Shown here in pieces: positions 5,902 to 12,607 of a DNA stretch of 14,551 nt (position 1 is its first letter; each line of letters starts with the position of its first letter). The position numbers and the translations under genes are program-made. Below the pieces are notes generated by a model. The model was not told where the DNA came from. It did not search any database and was given only the letters and a program-made list of their open reading frames with translations. Source of the stretch: Pedosphaera sp. (lineage in GTDB: Bacteria > Verrucomicrobiota > Verrucomicrobiia > Limisphaerales > SXTU01); contig SIBB01000042.1 in NCBI GenBank assembly GCA_009695395.1, forward strand, positions 1-14,551. The letters are read 5' to 3'.

Positions 5902-7346
5902 GCAGCGCGCGCCTCAGCTCTGCAATCCTGTTCGCTTGGCTTCTGGCCGGGCTGAACTGCGCTCTCCCCGCCGCCGAGCTGCGACCCAACGTCATCATCA
6001 TCCTCGCCGACGACTTGGGCTACGGCGACCTGGGCTGTTACGGCCACGCGAAGTTCAAGACGCCGAACCTCGATCGCATGGCCGCGGAGGGCGCGCGCCT
6101 GACGCAGTTCAACACACCCGCGCCGTTCTGCGCCCCGACCCGCGCCTCGCTGATGACGGGCCGCTATCCCTTCCGCTGCGGCATGATGGCAAACCCCGCA
6201 CCGGACGGCGGACTGATCGCGGACGCCCTCGCGTTGCCAGCTTCGGAAATTACCCTCGCGCAGCTCTTCAAGCAGGCGGGCTACGCCACCGGCATGGTCG
6301 GCAAGTGGCACCTCGGCCACAAACGCCCCGAGCAGATGCCCACCGGTCGCGGCTTCGACGAGTATCTCGGCATCCTTTACAGCAACGACATGAGGCCGGT
6401 GCAACTCATGGACGGCAACCAGCCGCCGGAGTATCCGCTCGTGCAGGCCAACCTCACGCGCCGCTACACCGAGCGCGCCGTGAACTTCATCGAGCGGAAC
6501 AAGGCTAAACCGTTCTTCCTCTACTTCGCCGAAACCATGCCGCACAAGCCGCTGGCCACGACGGAGAAGTTTTACAAGCAGAGCGGTGCGGGCCTTTACG
6601 GTGACGTGCTCTCTGACCTCGACACGAGCGTCGGCGAAGTTCTCGCGAAAGTGAAAGCCCTCGGCCTCGACGAACGCACGCTCATCCTGTTCAGCAGCGA
6701 CAATGGCCCCTGGTTTGGCGGCAGCACGGGCGGCTTGCGCGGGATGAAGGGCAGCTCCTACGAGGGTGGCTACCGCGTGCCGTGCCTCGCGCGCTGGCCC
6801 GGCAAGATTCCCGCCGGCCACGTGAGCCACGCGCCCGGCGTGATGATGGACCTCTTTGCCACAGCGCTGAAGGCCGCGAGCATCGCGCCGCCCGCAGACC
6901 GCGTGATTGACGGGCGCGACATTCTCCCGCTGTTCACCTCCGCCGCGCCCAGCCCACACGCGGCCATCTTCGGCCACCAAGGACTACTGCTCGCGACTGC
7001 CCGCGATGCCCGGTGGAAACTCCACGTCCGCGCCCCGCGCGACGGCATGGCCGCACTGCACAAGCCCGGAGAGCGGTGGATTGACCCACGCGGCCCCGAC
7101 GGCGTGACCATCCTCGCGCCCTACGAGCAATACCAGCCGAGCGACCATCCCGGCCTGCGCACCGGCGACGCCCCGCAGCCCCTGCAGCTCTTCGACCTCC
7201 AGACCGACCCCGGCGAGCAGAAGGACGTGGCCGCCCAGCACCCCGAAATCGTCGCCCGGCTCAAGCAGCTCTACGACGAAGCCAACCGCCTCGTCCCCGT
7301 CCCGCCGGAGCCAGCCCCGAAGGCCAAGGCCAAGCCAGCGAAGTAG
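5898..7346 (+). CDS. secreted S1-family sulfatase (arylsulfatase A/GALNS-like)
   Basis: This is a 482-aa exported sulfatase with a signal peptide of about 26 residues (AILFAWLLAGLNCALPAA). The metal-binding start is ADDLGYGDLGCYG (Asp38, Asp39). The C-x-P-x-R motif is CAPTR (Cys78-Arg82), so Cys78 must be converted to formylglycine by a maturase not seen here. Other active-site elements are GKWHLG (Lys136, His138), PHKP (His216) and SDNGPW (Asp268, Asn269). The C-terminal part holds the usual FDLQTDPGEQKDVA segment and ends in a Pro/Lys/Ala tail. The reaction is hydrolysis of a sulfate ester, probably on a polysaccharide. ATG 5898 overlaps the esterase stop by 4 nt. The reading frame is also open further upstream to 5571, but that stretch lies inside the esterase in another frame and is not signal-like. 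Confidence 0.95.
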   Translation: MSSARLSSAILFAWLLAGLNCALPAAELRPNVIIILADDLGYGDLGCYGHAKFKTPNLDRMAAEGARLTQFNTPAPFCAPTRASLMTGRYPFRCGMMANPAPDGGLIADALALPASEITLAQLFKQAGYATGMVGKWHLGHKRPEQMPTGRGFDEYLGILYSNDMRPVQLMDGNQPPEYPLVQANLTRRYTERAVNFIERNKAKPFFLYFAETMPHKPLATTEKFYKQSGAGLYGDVLSDLDTSVGEVLAKVKALGLDERTLILFSSDNGPWFGGSTGGLRGMKGSSYEGGYRVPCLARWPGKIPAGHVSHAPGVMMDLFATALKAASIAPPADRVIDGRDILPLFTSAAPSPHAAIFGHQGLLLATARDARWKLHVRAPRDGMAALHKPGERWIDPRGPDGVTILAPYEQYQPSDHPGLRTGDAPQPLQLFDLQTDPGEQKDVAAQHPEIVARLKQLYDEANRLVPVPPEPAPKAKAKPAK

Positions 7347-7400
7347 GCGGAATGAAGTCGAGGCTTGGCAGCGCCGGGGGCTTTTCCCTAGCATCCCAGC

Positions 7401-7952
7401 GTGCTCTCCTTTCTGCGATTCTTCGGTGTGACGGTGGCGGCGGTCTGGTTTGGATCCACTGTCTTTTTCACCTTCTTCGCCGGACCGGCCTTCTTCACAG
7501 ACGAGATGAAGAAGCTTGCTCCTCCGCCCTACAACGGAGCCATCGCCGAGCTGGTGCTGAGCCGCTACTTCATCCTGCACTACATCTGTGGCTTCCTCGC
7601 GCTAGCACATCTCGGGGCGGACTGGATGTATTCCGGCAAGATCCCGACGCGCGTGACGGTCTGGCTGGTGGGCGGCGTCCTCGGCCTGAGTCTCCTCGGC
7701 GGTCTCTGGCTCCAGCCCAAGCTCAACCAACTCCAGCATGTGAAATACGCCGACCGCTATCGCCTCTCGGCCACCGCGCAGGAGCGCGAGGCGGCGGCGA
7801 AGGATTTCGGCATGTGGCACGGCGTCTCGCAGACCATGAACGGCCTGGTATTTCTGTCCCTGTGGCTCTACCTCGCGCGGGTGATCCAGCCCGGCGATCC
7901 CGCGCGGTTTGTCTCGCCGATCAACAAGTTCGGCCTCGATCGAAGGGCGTAG
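7401..7952 (+). CDS. DUF4149/TMEM205-like membrane protein
   Basis: The 183-aa inner-membrane protein has four predicted helices: FLRFFGVTVAAVWFGSTVFF (about 4-26), FILHYICGFLALAHLGADWM (about 57-76), VTVWLVGGVLGLSLLGGLWL (about 85-104) and a last one around MNGLVFLSLWLYLARV (about 147-162). The pattern FAGPAFF after helix 1 and the conserved H-x-x-S before helix 4 (WHGVSQTMNG) fit the DUF4149 family, whose function is unknown. The start is a GTG at 7401 with no Shine-Dalgarno. The 54-bp gap after the sulfatase would allow read-through, but there is no functional reason to link them. Confidence 0.82.
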   Translation: MLSFLRFFGVTVAAVWFGSTVFFTFFAGPAFFTDEMKKLAPPPYNGAIAELVLSRYFILHYICGFLALAHLGADWMYSGKIPTRVTVWLVGGVLGLSLLGGLWLQPKLNQLQHVKYADRYRLSATAQEREAAAKDFGMWHGVSQTMNGLVFLSLWLYLARVIQPGDPARFVSPINKFGLDRRA

Positions 7953-8059
7953 CCTTGGCTGTGGATTTGGCTGGGCTCAAACAAATCCAACTCCTGATGT
8001 CGCAAACTTTGCGCGAAGTTGAGCACCTCACGCGTTGAAATCCTGAACTGAACTCGCCC

Positions 8060-8869
8060 ATGAAATCCGCCATCACCATCTCACTTGTCCCCGAAGTTCG
8101 GGGTGGCCCGTTCGTGTATTGGGACGACCTCGCCGCCGGGTTCGCCGCCGCCGCGCGGCACGGTTTCGATGCGGTTGAGATTTTCCCGCCGCTCGCCAAT
8201 GCCGTGTCCATCGGAGTGGCGCGCGCGCTGATGGAGAAGCATTCGCTCAAGGTCGCCGCCGTCGGCACTGGCGCGGGCTGGGTGAAGCACAAGCTCCGCC
8301 TTACCGATCCCGATCCCGCCATCCGCGCGAAGGCCCGCGAGTTCATCTACGGTGTCATCAACCTCGCCGGCTACCTCGGCGCGCCCGCCATCATCGGCTC
8401 CATGCAAGGGCGCTGGGACGGGGCCGTCTCTCGCGACCAGGCGCTCGCGTGGCTGGCGGAGGAGTTGAAGGCCCTCTCTGAACGCGCCGCCGCGCACAAT
8501 CAAGTGCTGCTCTACGAGCCGTTGAACCGCTACGAGACGAACCTGATCAATCGAAACGCGGACGCCGCAGCGTTCCTCGATGCGCACAAACTCACCCACG
8601 TCCGCCTGCTCTGCGACCTCTATCACATGAACATCGAGGAGGCTGACCTCGCCGCGTCGTTACGCGCCGTCGGCCCACGCCTCGGGCACGTCCATTTCGC
8701 CGACTCGAATCGCCACGCCATCGGCTTCGGGCACACGGACGCGGTGCCCATCGTCGCCGCGCTGCGCGACATCGGCTACACCGGCTACCTCTCTGCTGAG
8801 ATTCTCCCGTTGCCCGATTCGGACACGGCGGCGGCGAAGACAATGGAGAGTTTCCGCCGGCTCGTTTAG
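8060..8869 (+). CDS. sugar (phosphate) isomerase/epimerase, D-tagatose 3-epimerase-like TIM barrel
   Basis: The 269-aa cytoplasmic protein belongs to the AP-endonuclease-2/xylose-isomerase-like TIM-barrel superfamily. All four metal ligands are visible at the expected strand ends: Glu153 (YEPLNRYETN), Asp186 (CDLYHMNIEE), His212 (GHVHFADSNRH) and Glu247 (LSAEILP). EPLNRYETNLINRNADAAAF closely follows the D-tagatose/D-psicose/L-ribulose 3-epimerase pattern, so C3 epimerisation or aldose-ketose isomerisation of a free sugar is likely; the exact substrate cannot be told. ATG 8060 has no Shine-Dalgarno. It lies 107 bp after the DUF4149 gene on the same strand and converges with glgB. With the exported sulfatase and esterase nearby it may handle a sugar released outside, which is inference. 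Confidence 0.88.
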   Translation: MKSAITISLVPEVRGGPFVYWDDLAAGFAAAARHGFDAVEIFPPLANAVSIGVARALMEKHSLKVAAVGTGAGWVKHKLRLTDPDPAIRAKAREFIYGVINLAGYLGAPAIIGSMQGRWDGAVSRDQALAWLAEELKALSERAAAHNQVLLYEPLNRYETNLINRNADAAAFLDAHKLTHVRLLCDLYHMNIEEADLAASLRAVGPRLGHVHFADSNRHAIGFGHTDAVPIVAALRDIGYTGYLSAEILPLPDSDTAAAKTMESFRRLV

Positions 8870-9017
8870 TCCGCCTGCCACTCCTCGCGCGGCCGTTTGA
8901 TGAATCGCCGCCTTGCTCCACGCGTAGGGGGAACCCATGCGCGACGAAAAAGCGCTAGAGGGCTACGTGAAGTCCAAGACCTCGCGGAGGCAGGAGCAGG
9001 ATATGCCCAAAAAACCT

Positions 9018-11210
9018 TCACATCACAAACACGCTCACACTCAACGGCGGAAGGGTGAATCCAGCGGAGAACGGCTGCCCGTGCATCTCGACTTCCTCCG
9101 CAGCCACGCCGCCGAGGTTGCCGTGGTTGCTGCCGCCGTAGAACGCGGCGTCACTGTTCAACACCTCGCGCCAGTAGCCGCCGTGCGGCAGGCCGATGCG
9201 GTAGTTCGTGCGAAGTTCGGGCGTGAGGTGCAGCACGACGAGGAGTTGCTGGCCTCCGTCCTGCGTGCGCCGCAGGAAGGAGAAGACGCTATGCTGGCTA
9301 TCGGAACAGTCCACCCACTGGAAGCCTTCGAGCTCGTAATCGGCCTCCCACAGCGCGGGGTGGCTGCGGTAGAGCTGGTTGAGGTCGGCGAGGAAGCGTT
9401 GCGCGCTGGCGTGCTGCGGGTTGGCTTCGAGCAGCCACCAGTCGAGCGCGCGGTTCTCGCCCCACTCCTGGCCTTGGCCGAACTCGCCGCCCATGAAGAG
9501 CAAGTTCTTGCCGGGGAAAAGCCATTGGTAGCCGAGCAGAGCGCGGAGGTTCGCGAACTTCTGCCAGTCGTCGCCGGGCATCTTGCCGAGCAGGGAGCAT
9601 TTGCCGTGGACGACCTCGTCGTGCGAGAGCGGCAGGATGAAGTTCTCGTTGTGATGGTAGAGCATCGCGAACGTGAGGTCGTGCTGGTGGTGCTGGCGAT
9701 AGAGTGGGTCGCGGCTGAAGTAGCGCAGCGTGTCGTGCATCCAGCCCATGTTCCACTTGAAGGTGAAGCCCAGGCCCCCGAGGTAGGGCGGGCGTGTGAC
9801 CAGCGGCCAGGTGGTGCTTTCCTCGGCGATGGTCAGGACGCCCGGGCACTCGGTATGGACGAGATGGTTGAACTCGCGAAGGAACTCGATGGCTTCGAGG
9901 TTTTCGCGCCCGCCGTATTTATTCGGCACCCACTCGTCGGCTTTGCGCGAGTAGTCGAGGTAGAGCATCGAGGCGACGGCGTCCACGCGCAGGCCGTCAA
10001 TGTGGAAGCGCTCGCACCAGAAGAGCGCGTTGGCCGTGAGGAAGTTGCGAACCTCGTGGCGGCCGAAGTTGAAGATGAGCGTGCCCCAGTCCTGGTGCGC
10101 GCCTTGACGTGGGTCCTCGTGTTCGTAAAGCGCCGTGCCATCGAAGCGCGCCAGCGCCCACTCATCGCGGGGGAAATGCGCCGGCACCCAGTCCACGAGG
10201 ACGCCGATGCCCGCCTCGTGCAGCGCGTTGACGAGGAATTGGAAGTCATCCGGCGTCCCGTAGCGGCAGGTGGGCGAGTAGAAGCCCGTGACCTGGTAGC
10301 CCCAGCTCGGGTAGTAGGCGTGCTCGGAGACGGGCAGGAACTCGATGTGCGTGAAGCCCAGGCGGCGGACGTATTCCACCAACAGAGGGGCGACCTCGCG
10401 GTAGCTGTAGGACTCGGCAATGTTCTTCTTCATCCACGAGCCGAGGTGGACTTCGTAGATGCTCAACGGCTCGCGGAGCGGCTGGCGCGTGCGGCGCTGC
10501 GCCAGCCACGCGGCGTCGGTCCAGGCGAACTTGCGGTTGTTCCAGACGATGGAGGCGTTCTGCGGGGCGGCCTCGAAGAAGAAGCCGTAAGGGTCGGTCT
10601 TGAGGACGATGTCGCCGAGGGCATTGCGGACCTCGAACTTGTAGAGCGTGCCTTCGCCCAGGCCCGGCACGAAGAGTTCCCACACGCCGGACGCGCCGAG
10701 CCGCCGCATCGGGTGGTAGCGCCCGTCCCATTTGTTGAACAACCCCACCACGCTGATGCGTTGCGCCTCGGGCGCCCAGACCGCGAAGCTCACGCCGGGC
10801 ACGCCGTCCACCTCGCGGAGCTGCGCACCGAGCTTGTCGTAAATGCGGCGCTCATTGCCCTGGCCCAAGAGGTAGAGGTCCGTCTCGCCCAGCGACGGCC
10901 AGAAGGAATACGCGTCGCGCGTGCGCCGGGTATTGCCCTGATAATCGGTGATGACGAGGTCGTAGGCGAAGGTGCGTTGCGCGGCGGTCGTCGTGCCCTC
11001 GAACATCCCGCGGGCGTCGAGCCTCTCCAGCACGAAGGAGGGCTTTTTCGGCTCATGGACCGGCACTACCTCGACCCGCGCGGCGTTCTGGAGCAACGCG
11101 CGAACGACGAGCCCGGAGCCATCACCGAGCGGGTGCATCCCGAGCAACTGGTGGGGCGAGGAATGCAGGGCATTGACGAGGCTGTCCAGTTCGGCCGGCG
11201 TCAGAATCAT
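9018..11210 (-). CDS. glgB: 1,4-alpha-glucan branching enzyme
   Basis: GlgB makes the alpha-1,6 branches of glycogen by moving chains from alpha-1,4 linkages. With ATG 11210 the protein is 730 aa, the standard long form. It has an extra N-terminal domain (about 1-125), a CBM48 module (about 140-230, FAVWAPEAQRISVVGLFNKW), and a GH13 barrel with C-terminal beta domain. The catalytic triad is Asp410 (DGLRVDAV), Glu463 (IAEEST) and Asp531 (LPLSHDEVVHGK). GYQVTGFYSPTCRYGTPDDF is the GH13_9 hallmark. The frame extends to a TTG at 11249 (13 extra residues), which is not family-like. The gene lies 51 bp downstream of the Nudix gene, same strand. The 148-bp convergent gap to the epimerase (8870-9017) shows no good terminator. 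Confidence 0.97.
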   Translation of the reverse strand: MILTPAELDSLVNALHSSPHQLLGMHPLGDGSGLVVRALLQNAARVEVVPVHEPKKPSFVLERLDARGMFEGTTTAAQRTFAYDLVITDYQGNTRRTRDAYSFWPSLGETDLYLLGQGNERRIYDKLGAQLREVDGVPGVSFAVWAPEAQRISVVGLFNKWDGRYHPMRRLGASGVWELFVPGLGEGTLYKFEVRNALGDIVLKTDPYGFFFEAAPQNASIVWNNRKFAWTDAAWLAQRRTRQPLREPLSIYEVHLGSWMKKNIAESYSYREVAPLLVEYVRRLGFTHIEFLPVSEHAYYPSWGYQVTGFYSPTCRYGTPDDFQFLVNALHEAGIGVLVDWVPAHFPRDEWALARFDGTALYEHEDPRQGAHQDWGTLIFNFGRHEVRNFLTANALFWCERFHIDGLRVDAVASMLYLDYSRKADEWVPNKYGGRENLEAIEFLREFNHLVHTECPGVLTIAEESTTWPLVTRPPYLGGLGFTFKWNMGWMHDTLRYFSRDPLYRQHHQHDLTFAMLYHHNENFILPLSHDEVVHGKCSLLGKMPGDDWQKFANLRALLGYQWLFPGKNLLFMGGEFGQGQEWGENRALDWWLLEANPQHASAQRFLADLNQLYRSHPALWEADYELEGFQWVDCSDSQHSVFSFLRRTQDGGQQLLVVLHLTPELRTNYRIGLPHGGYWREVLNSDAAFYGGSNHGNLGGVAAEEVEMHGQPFSAGFTLPPLSVSVFVM

Positions 11211-11261
11211 GGAGGCATAGTGGTAGGCCGACGCGCGGAAAACACGCAAAAAGCCACCACC

Positions 11262-11822
11262 TCAGGGGGACGCGACCTGTTTCCGCCGCCAGAGTTCAAA
11301 GTGGTAGAGCGCCACGACCACGAGTGCGTGCTGAATCTTCCCCGAGGCGATCAACTCCGGCAAGTCCGTCACCGGCACGAGCTGCGTGCGAATGTCCTCG
11401 CAACTGTCGAACTCCACCGGATGCGTAAGCCGGCAGTTGCGCACCAGCAGCGTGTGGCAGGTGTTCGACATGATGGCGGGGTTTGGAAAAATCTGGCCGA
11501 TGAGTTCCACCTGCTCGCCTTCGTAGCCGGTCTCCTCGCGCAACTCGCGCTGGCCACCCGCGACTGGCGAACTGTCATCCGCGTCCATCACTCCGCCAGG
11601 AATCTCCAGCTCGACGGTGTCCGAGCCGTGGCGGTATTGCTCCACCATCACCAGCTTGTCGTCCGGGGTGACGGCGATGACGTTGACCCAATTCCGAGTG
11701 TCGAGGACGAAGAAGTCGTGTTCCGCCCCCGTGCGCGGCGAGCGCTTTACGTCCGTGCGCACGGTGAAGATGCGGAAGTCCGCGAGCTGCTTGGAACTGA
11801 GGACGGGCCACTTTTCAATCAT
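11262..11822 (-). CDS. Nudix hydrolase, ADP-sugar pyrophosphatase-like
   Basis: The 186-aa product starts at ATG 11822 (MIEKWPVLSSKQ); the open frame beyond it runs into repeats. The N-terminal part, VLDTRNWVNVIAVTPDDKLV and VEQYRHGSDTVELEIPGGV, is the layout of ADP-ribose pyrophosphatase (NudF/AspP-like) enzymes, which cleave ADP-ribose and sometimes ADP-glucose. The Nudix box ends with a perfect RELREETGY (92-100). Its front half is GGVMDADDSSPVAGGQ, with one extra residue and Asp in place of the first Glu, so it departs from GX5EX7REUXEEXGU in the loop that does not carry the main metal ligands. It is immediately upstream of glgB on the same strand, which supports a sugar-nucleotide role. 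No Shine-Dalgarno is seen. Confidence 0.9.
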   Translation of the reverse strand: MIEKWPVLSSKQLADFRIFTVRTDVKRSPRTGAEHDFFVLDTRNWVNVIAVTPDDKLVMVEQYRHGSDTVELEIPGGVMDADDSSPVAGGQRELREETGYEGEQVELIGQIFPNPAIMSNTCHTLLVRNCRLTHPVEFDSCEDIRTQLVPVTDLPELIASGKIQHALVVVALYHFELWRRKQVASP

Positions 11823-11857
11823 GGCGGCGGAGCATCCGTTCGCTGGAGGGGAAAGGG

Positions 11858-11928
11858 AAGTTGAGAGTTGGGGAGTTGAGGGGCCCGCTCGAACTCCCAG
11901 ACCGTCTCTCAACACTCAACTTTCAACT
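11858..11928. repeat. facing heptamer arrays forming an imperfect inverted repeat
   Basis: On the plus strand CTCAACA-CTCAACT-TTCAACT lies at 11908-11928. The reverse complement of 11858-11880 reads CTCAACT, CCCCAACT, CTCAACT. The two arrays therefore face each other across about 27 bp and can form an imperfect stem upstream of the Nudix start. The unit differs from, but resembles, the AACTTTG unit at 499. It occupies part of the 361-bp stretch (11823-12183) that has no confident gene. Confidence 0.6.
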
Positions 11929-12154
11929 ACTTCTCCGGGGTGATCAGCAGTAGTGGAGGAGCCGCTTCGCGTGCGGGCCGAGGTGCTGGAGTGATTTCGC
12001 CGTGCGGGCCCCACGCCCGAAGCGGAAGGCAAAGAGCAAAAGTGAAAAGACCAATTGCCACCACCGTGGTGGCGACTTGCAGTCGCCGCCTTGTGGGATG
12101 GATTGGCTGGAGGGCGGCGGCTGGAAACCGCCGGCACAAGTTGCGCAAGGACAT
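11927..12154 (-). CDS. possible small exported protein or remnant, 75 aa
   Basis: The ORF begins MSLRNLCRRFPAAALQPIHP, then has a basic RRR and a hydrophobic run VATTVVAIGLFTFALCLPL, then AWGPHGEITPAPRPAREAAP and ends LLLITPEK. The basic-hydrophobic-AWG order looks like a signal peptide. A mature start of WGPH-EIT resembles zinc-dependent S1/P1 nuclease or phospholipase C-like proteins, so this may be the 5' stub of such a gene whose body was lost. Its first 25 codons, however, are encoded by the hairpin repeats at 12057-12132 and its stop lies in the heptamer array, so it may be a chance ORF. The ATG directly abuts the hairpin at 12155-12172. Low confidence. Confidence 0.25.
   Translation of the reverse strand: MSLRNLCRRFPAAALQPIHPTRRRLQVATTVVAIGLFTFALCLPLRAWGPHGEITPAPRPAREAAPPLLLITPEK
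12057..12132. repeat. cluster of three short hairpins with 7-nt arms
   Basis: Three dyads follow each other: GCCACCA-CCG-TGGTGGC (12057-12073, perfect), GGCGACT-TGC-AGTCGCC (12071-12087, perfect, sharing 3 bp with the first) and GGCGGCT-GGA-AACCGCC (12116-12132, one mismatch). All have 7-nt arms and 3-nt loops but different arm sequences. They look like REP/BIME-type intergenic palindromes. The hairpins at 12155-12172 and 3211-3228 have the same geometry with 4-nt loops. Confidence 0.65.
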
Positions 12155-12172
12155 GTGCTGCTTCTGCAGCAC
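12155..12172 (-). terminator. perfect 7-bp hairpin after the Dabb gene, possible terminator
   Basis: On the minus strand GTGCTGC-AGAA-GCAGCAC begins 11 nt after the Dabb stop codon. The stem is perfect, but it is followed by ATGTCC and not by a U-run, so intrinsic termination would be weak. It may instead belong to the neighbouring hairpin-repeat cluster or protect the mRNA end. Confidence 0.4.
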
Positions 12173-12183
12173 AGCCAGTGGGC

Positions 12184-12486
12184 TCACAACTCGAAGTCCA
12201 CGACCGTCACCTTTTCGATGAGCGGCATCGCGCTCGCAACGAAGGCCAGATGCTCCGGGTGCGCGAGGTAGGCGTCGCGCGCGGCAGCGTCGGTGAGCGT
12301 CATCACGAAGGCGTGCGTGTGGCCGGCGTTCTGGCCCTCGGGGCTGTTGTTCGGGCCAACGATGAAATCCTCGACGCCGGGAATGCTCTCGGAGAGGTCG
12401 AGCAGGTTGGAGCAAATCTGGTCGATCTGCTCCGGCGTGGTGTCGGCTTTGAACTGGATGAGTGCGATGTGTTTAACTCTGGCCAT
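12184..12486 (-). CDS. Dabb (stress-responsive A/B barrel) domain protein
   Basis: The 100-aa product is a single ferredoxin-like alpha/beta-barrel domain of the Dabb type, which forms dimers. Family features visible are the N-terminal strand VKHIALIQFK, the helix TPEQIDQICSNLLDLSESIP, GVEDFIVGPNNSPEGQNAGH with the following strand HAFVMTLTD, then YLAHPEHLAFVASAMPLIEKVTVVDFEL. YLAHPEH followed by the terminal VVDFEL is diagnostic. Roles of bacterial members are mostly unknown; some bind small ligands or act as small cyclases or decarboxylases. The ATG at 12486 has no Shine-Dalgarno (CTTAAAAAACTT precedes it). It lies 121 bp downstream of dinB, with a probable terminator between, so it is likely transcribed separately. 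Confidence 0.88.
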   Translation of the reverse strand: MARVKHIALIQFKADTTPEQIDQICSNLLDLSESIPGVEDFIVGPNNSPEGQNAGHTHAFVMTLTDAAARDAYLAHPEHLAFVASAMPLIEKVTVVDFEL

Positions 12487-12510
12487 AAGTTTTTTAAGTG
12501 CCCGCGCCGG

Positions 12511-12546
12511 AAAACCCCGCCGCTCTGGACGTTCGAATTGCGGCGG
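12511..12546 (-). terminator. probable terminator downstream of dinB
   Basis: On the minus strand CCGCCGC (12546-12540) pairs with GCGGCGG (12523-12517) across a 16-nt loop and is followed by GGTTTT. It lies about 60 nt past the dinB stop and before the Dabb start. The T-run is short and the loop is long, so confidence is moderate to low. Confidence 0.4.
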
Positions 12547-12607
12547 AGTATGCGGACTGGCCGCGGCAAGTCAAACGCGCGTTCTAACTACCACGCTGCC
12601 GAGGGGT

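Noticed and set aside
4867..6980. Long minus-strand ORFs (4867-5853 and 5796-6980) opposite the esterase and sulfatase
   Set aside because: They are shadows of motif-rich plus-strand genes, with typical mirror-frame composition.
11211..11249. TTG start for GlgB with 13 extra residues
   Set aside because: ATG 11210 gives the usual 730-aa length and the family-like start MILTPAELDSLV. The extension has no family similarity that I can see.
8937..11864. A 975-codon plus-strand ORF antisense to glgB and the Nudix gene
   Set aside because: It is a mirror frame of two well-identified genes. Its protein is Val/Ala/Arg/Glu-rich with no recognisable domain, as expected when GC-rich codons are read on the opposite strand.
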